Assembly: GCA_028718065.1 (NCBI GenBank)
Contig: JAQUMP010000143.1
Span: 1-7,800, forward strand
Reading direction: 5' to 3'
Source: Chitinivibrionales bacterium
GTDB taxonomy: Bacteria > Fibrobacterota > Chitinivibrionia > Chitinivibrionales > FEN-1185
Length of the DNA: 7,800 nt
Shown here one piece after another: positions 6,992-7,800 of this stretch (the stretch's first letter is position 1; each line of letters starts with the position of its first letter). A program made the translations under genes and the position numbers. The notes beneath the pieces are model-generated. The model was given only the letters and a program-made list of their open reading frames with translations, ran no database searches and was not told where the DNA came from.

Positions 6992-6994
6992 CAA
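6966..6994 (-). promoter_or_regulatory. Predicted vapBC promoter
   Basis: On the minus strand TTGCCT (-35, plus 6989-6994) is separated by exactly 17 bases from TATATT (-10, plus 6966-6971). Transcription should start near 6959, leaving a leader of about 27 bases before the vapB ATG at 6932. The element lies almost entirely inside the palindrome at 6959-6991, so a bound repressor would block RNA polymerase. Confidence 0.6.
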
Positions 6995-7041
6995 TTTGCA
7001 AGTTTTCTTTTTCGATGGTAAAAAACGCTATTATTTAAGCA

Positions 7042-7164
7042 TGCAAAGGCTGAAGTTGGAAGATGTTGGGGCTTGAGCAAATTGCCGTTTTTTATTGATA
7101 TGAAAAGAACATTGTTATATAATTAAATTGTTAAAACATCTTTGAGCCTGCCTCAACCTTTGCA
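7042..7164. repeat. Imperfect inverted repeat around the plus-strand promoter
   Basis: TGCAAAGGCTGAAG (7042-7055) matches the reverse complement of 7151-7164 at 12 of 14 positions. Further in, AAGATGTT (7060-7067) matches the reverse complement of AACATCTT (7135-7142) exactly. The inner and outer matches are collinear apart from a 4-base indel. The arms enclose about 67 bases that contain the promoter at 7095-7123. It could be a folded RNA or DNA structure, or the decayed ends of a small element. Confidence 0.45.
7095..7123 (+). promoter_or_regulatory. Predicted sigma-70 promoter for the exported-protein gene
   Basis: TTGATA (-35, 7095-7100), a 17-base spacer and a perfect TATAAT (-10, 7118-7123) face the gene starting at 7267. 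Transcription starting near 7130 would give a leader of roughly 135 bases. That is long for such a small gene and leaves room for regulation. Confidence 0.6.
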
Positions 7165-7266
7165 CCAGATTATAACCGGTTTTGCTATTCCATGGCATAA
7201 TATTCGGGCACGTTAATGATATTTAATGCTCTCAATCCTCGAGAATTAAAAGGAGGGCAAAGTCGC

Positions 7267-7713
7267 ATGAAAAAACTATTCATTCTAATTACATTGGTAT
7301 TCGGAACCAGCCAATATTTTTATTGTCAAAAAGCCAATCCTATTTCAGGCCAGAATCAAGATATTGTTGGAAATTGGCAAATGGTTTCTATTCGTGAAGT
7401 TTATTGCGATTCTACCGGCAACATTCTTCTTGATACATCGGGTAATTTTAGATATAGCGGATTCGCTAAATTTATAGGCCCGTATGAAATTGATTTACGA
7501 TATATACCCAACGATACAGCCTACTTTTCTGATACAACAAGATATAGAATAATAAAAAACAATCTTTATTCTTATACTTTATCAGACACACTACAAATCG
7601 ACACATCAAATGCTGTTGGCAAATGCGAATTAATTACTATAAACGATAGCTTAGTAACAAAAAGCATAGACACGTGCCTATTCTTGTCCATTCGGCACTC
7701 AAAAATCGTTTGA
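7267..7713 (+). CDS. Small exported protein, possibly lipocalin-like, unknown function
   Basis: From the ATG at 7267 the protein has 148 residues. A signal peptide is clear: K2-K3, a hydrophobic stretch L4-F12, then a polar segment. The cysteine at C20 ('FYCQ') lacks a proper lipobox, so lipidation is doubtful. After it, 'DIVGNWQMVSI' (32-42) resembles the opening strand of small lipocalin-like domains (V-G-x-W). The rest is a run of beta-strand-like segments rich in Asp, Thr, Ser and Tyr, with three more cysteines. The start is set by an excellent Shine-Dalgarno, AGGAGG (7251-7256), 10 bases upstream; the frame opens earlier at 7216, but that would place the Shine-Dalgarno inside the gene. 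The gene is clearly more AT-rich than the envelope operon on the left and favours A/T-ending codons, which may reflect acquisition. The family is not firmly recognised. Confidence 0.72.
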   Translation: MKKLFILITLVFGTSQYFYCQKANPISGQNQDIVGNWQMVSIREVYCDSTGNILLDTSGNFRYSGFAKFIGPYEIDLRYIPNDTAYFSDTTRYRIIKNNLYSYTLSDTLQIDTSNAVGKCELITINDSLVTKSIDTCLFLSIRHSKIV

Positions 7714-7773
7714 TCCGGCTTGACCCCGTGCGACAAAACGACTGTTAGGTAAAAATATATACCCCTGCCGGAT
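7713..7773. repeat. Short inverted repeat after the exported-protein gene
   Basis: ATCCGGC (7713-7719) and GCCGGAT (7767-7773) are perfect inverted copies 47 bases apart, the first touching the stop codon of the upstream gene. A second, overlapping pair is TCGTTT (7706-7711) and AAACGA (7736-7741). Neither stem is directly followed by a T-run, so neither is a convincing terminator. The remaining bases to 7800 show no supported gene. Confidence 0.3.
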
Positions 7774-7800
7774 GAAGTCTATTTTTTCCGCATTGATTCC

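Larger units (their letters stand above)
6933..7266. other. 334-base AT-rich divergent intergenic region
   Basis: No gene is supported here. The left end holds the vapBC promoter and operator, and the middle a strong plus-strand promoter (7095-7123). Inverted repeats are present: GGCAATTTGC (6990-6999) with its exact complement at 7077-7086, and a longer imperfect one at 7042-7067 / 7135-7164. A quasi-palindrome is centred on CCATGG at 7190-7195. A short ATG frame at 7041 of only 11 codons is not convincing. No tRNA, insertion-sequence end or CRISPR repeat is seen. Confidence 0.6.

Noticed and set aside
7041..7076. A tiny 11-codon ATG frame in the intergenic region
   Set aside because: Too short, no ribosome site, and it lies in an inverted-repeat arm.
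7216..7266. An earlier ATG for the exported-protein gene
   Set aside because: It would put the AGGAGG ribosome site inside the coding region and add a non-hydrophobic stretch before the signal peptide.
7714..7800. A promoter starting with TTGACC at 7720-7725
   Set aside because: The matching -10 position (TGTTAG) is poor and no downstream gene is visible before the window ends.
1..7800. CRISPR array, tRNA, rRNA, transposase or phage genes
   Set aside because: I found no regularly spaced repeats, no cloverleaf-like sequence and no reading frame with transposase, integrase or phage motifs.

Overview
The window looks like a piece of a bacterial chromosome from a Gram-negative organism with an outer membrane. 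The best guess is the FCB group, perhaps a Fibrobacterota-like lineage. The guess rests on an OmpA-family protein that joins a beta-rich N-terminal region with an early 'NPALLG' motif to a C-terminal peptidoglycan-binding domain through a His-Asp-Thr hexapeptide-repeat linker. It is inference from protein style only; no rRNA, tRNA or marker gene is present.

Layout. (1) Bases 1-3410, plus strand: the 3' part of an unrecognised beta-rich, probably exported protein gene, then 27 bases later a full-length OmpA-family protein. Together these look like a cell-envelope operon. (2) A strong intrinsic terminator at 3415-3459 closes this unit, but it lies across the Shine-Dalgarno, start codon and first codons of the next gene. 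(3) Bases 3428-5837, plus strand: a PHP-domain metallohydrolase with intact metal ligands and extra N- and C-terminal regions, then 16 bases later a YkgJ-type cysteine-cluster (CxxCxxCC) protein. (4) Bases 5871-6932, minus strand: an accessory block with an orphan minimal nucleotidyltransferase (MNT type, no HEPN partner in the window) and a complete VapBC-type toxin-antitoxin pair (AbrB-fold antitoxin, PIN-domain toxin, ATGA overlap). The vapBC promoter sits inside a 33-bp palindrome. The MNT gene has its own TTGACA promoter, placed so close to the ATG that the mRNA may be leaderless. (5) Bases 6933-7266: a 334-base AT-rich divergent intergenic region with promoters in both directions and several inverted repeats. 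(6) Bases 7267-7713, plus strand: a small AT-rich gene for an exported protein, possibly lipocalin-like. (7) Bases 7714-7800: no gene recognised.

How the parts work together: the first two genes probably act at the outer membrane and peptidoglycan. The PHP and YkgJ genes are probably co-transcribed, but their joint role is unknown. The minus-strand block is typical toxin-antitoxin cargo and, with the AT-rich exported-protein gene, may have been acquired. I see no convincing complete new system. The most unusual features are the terminator fused to a translation start, the operator architecture of vapBC, and the orphan MNT with a possible leaderless start.
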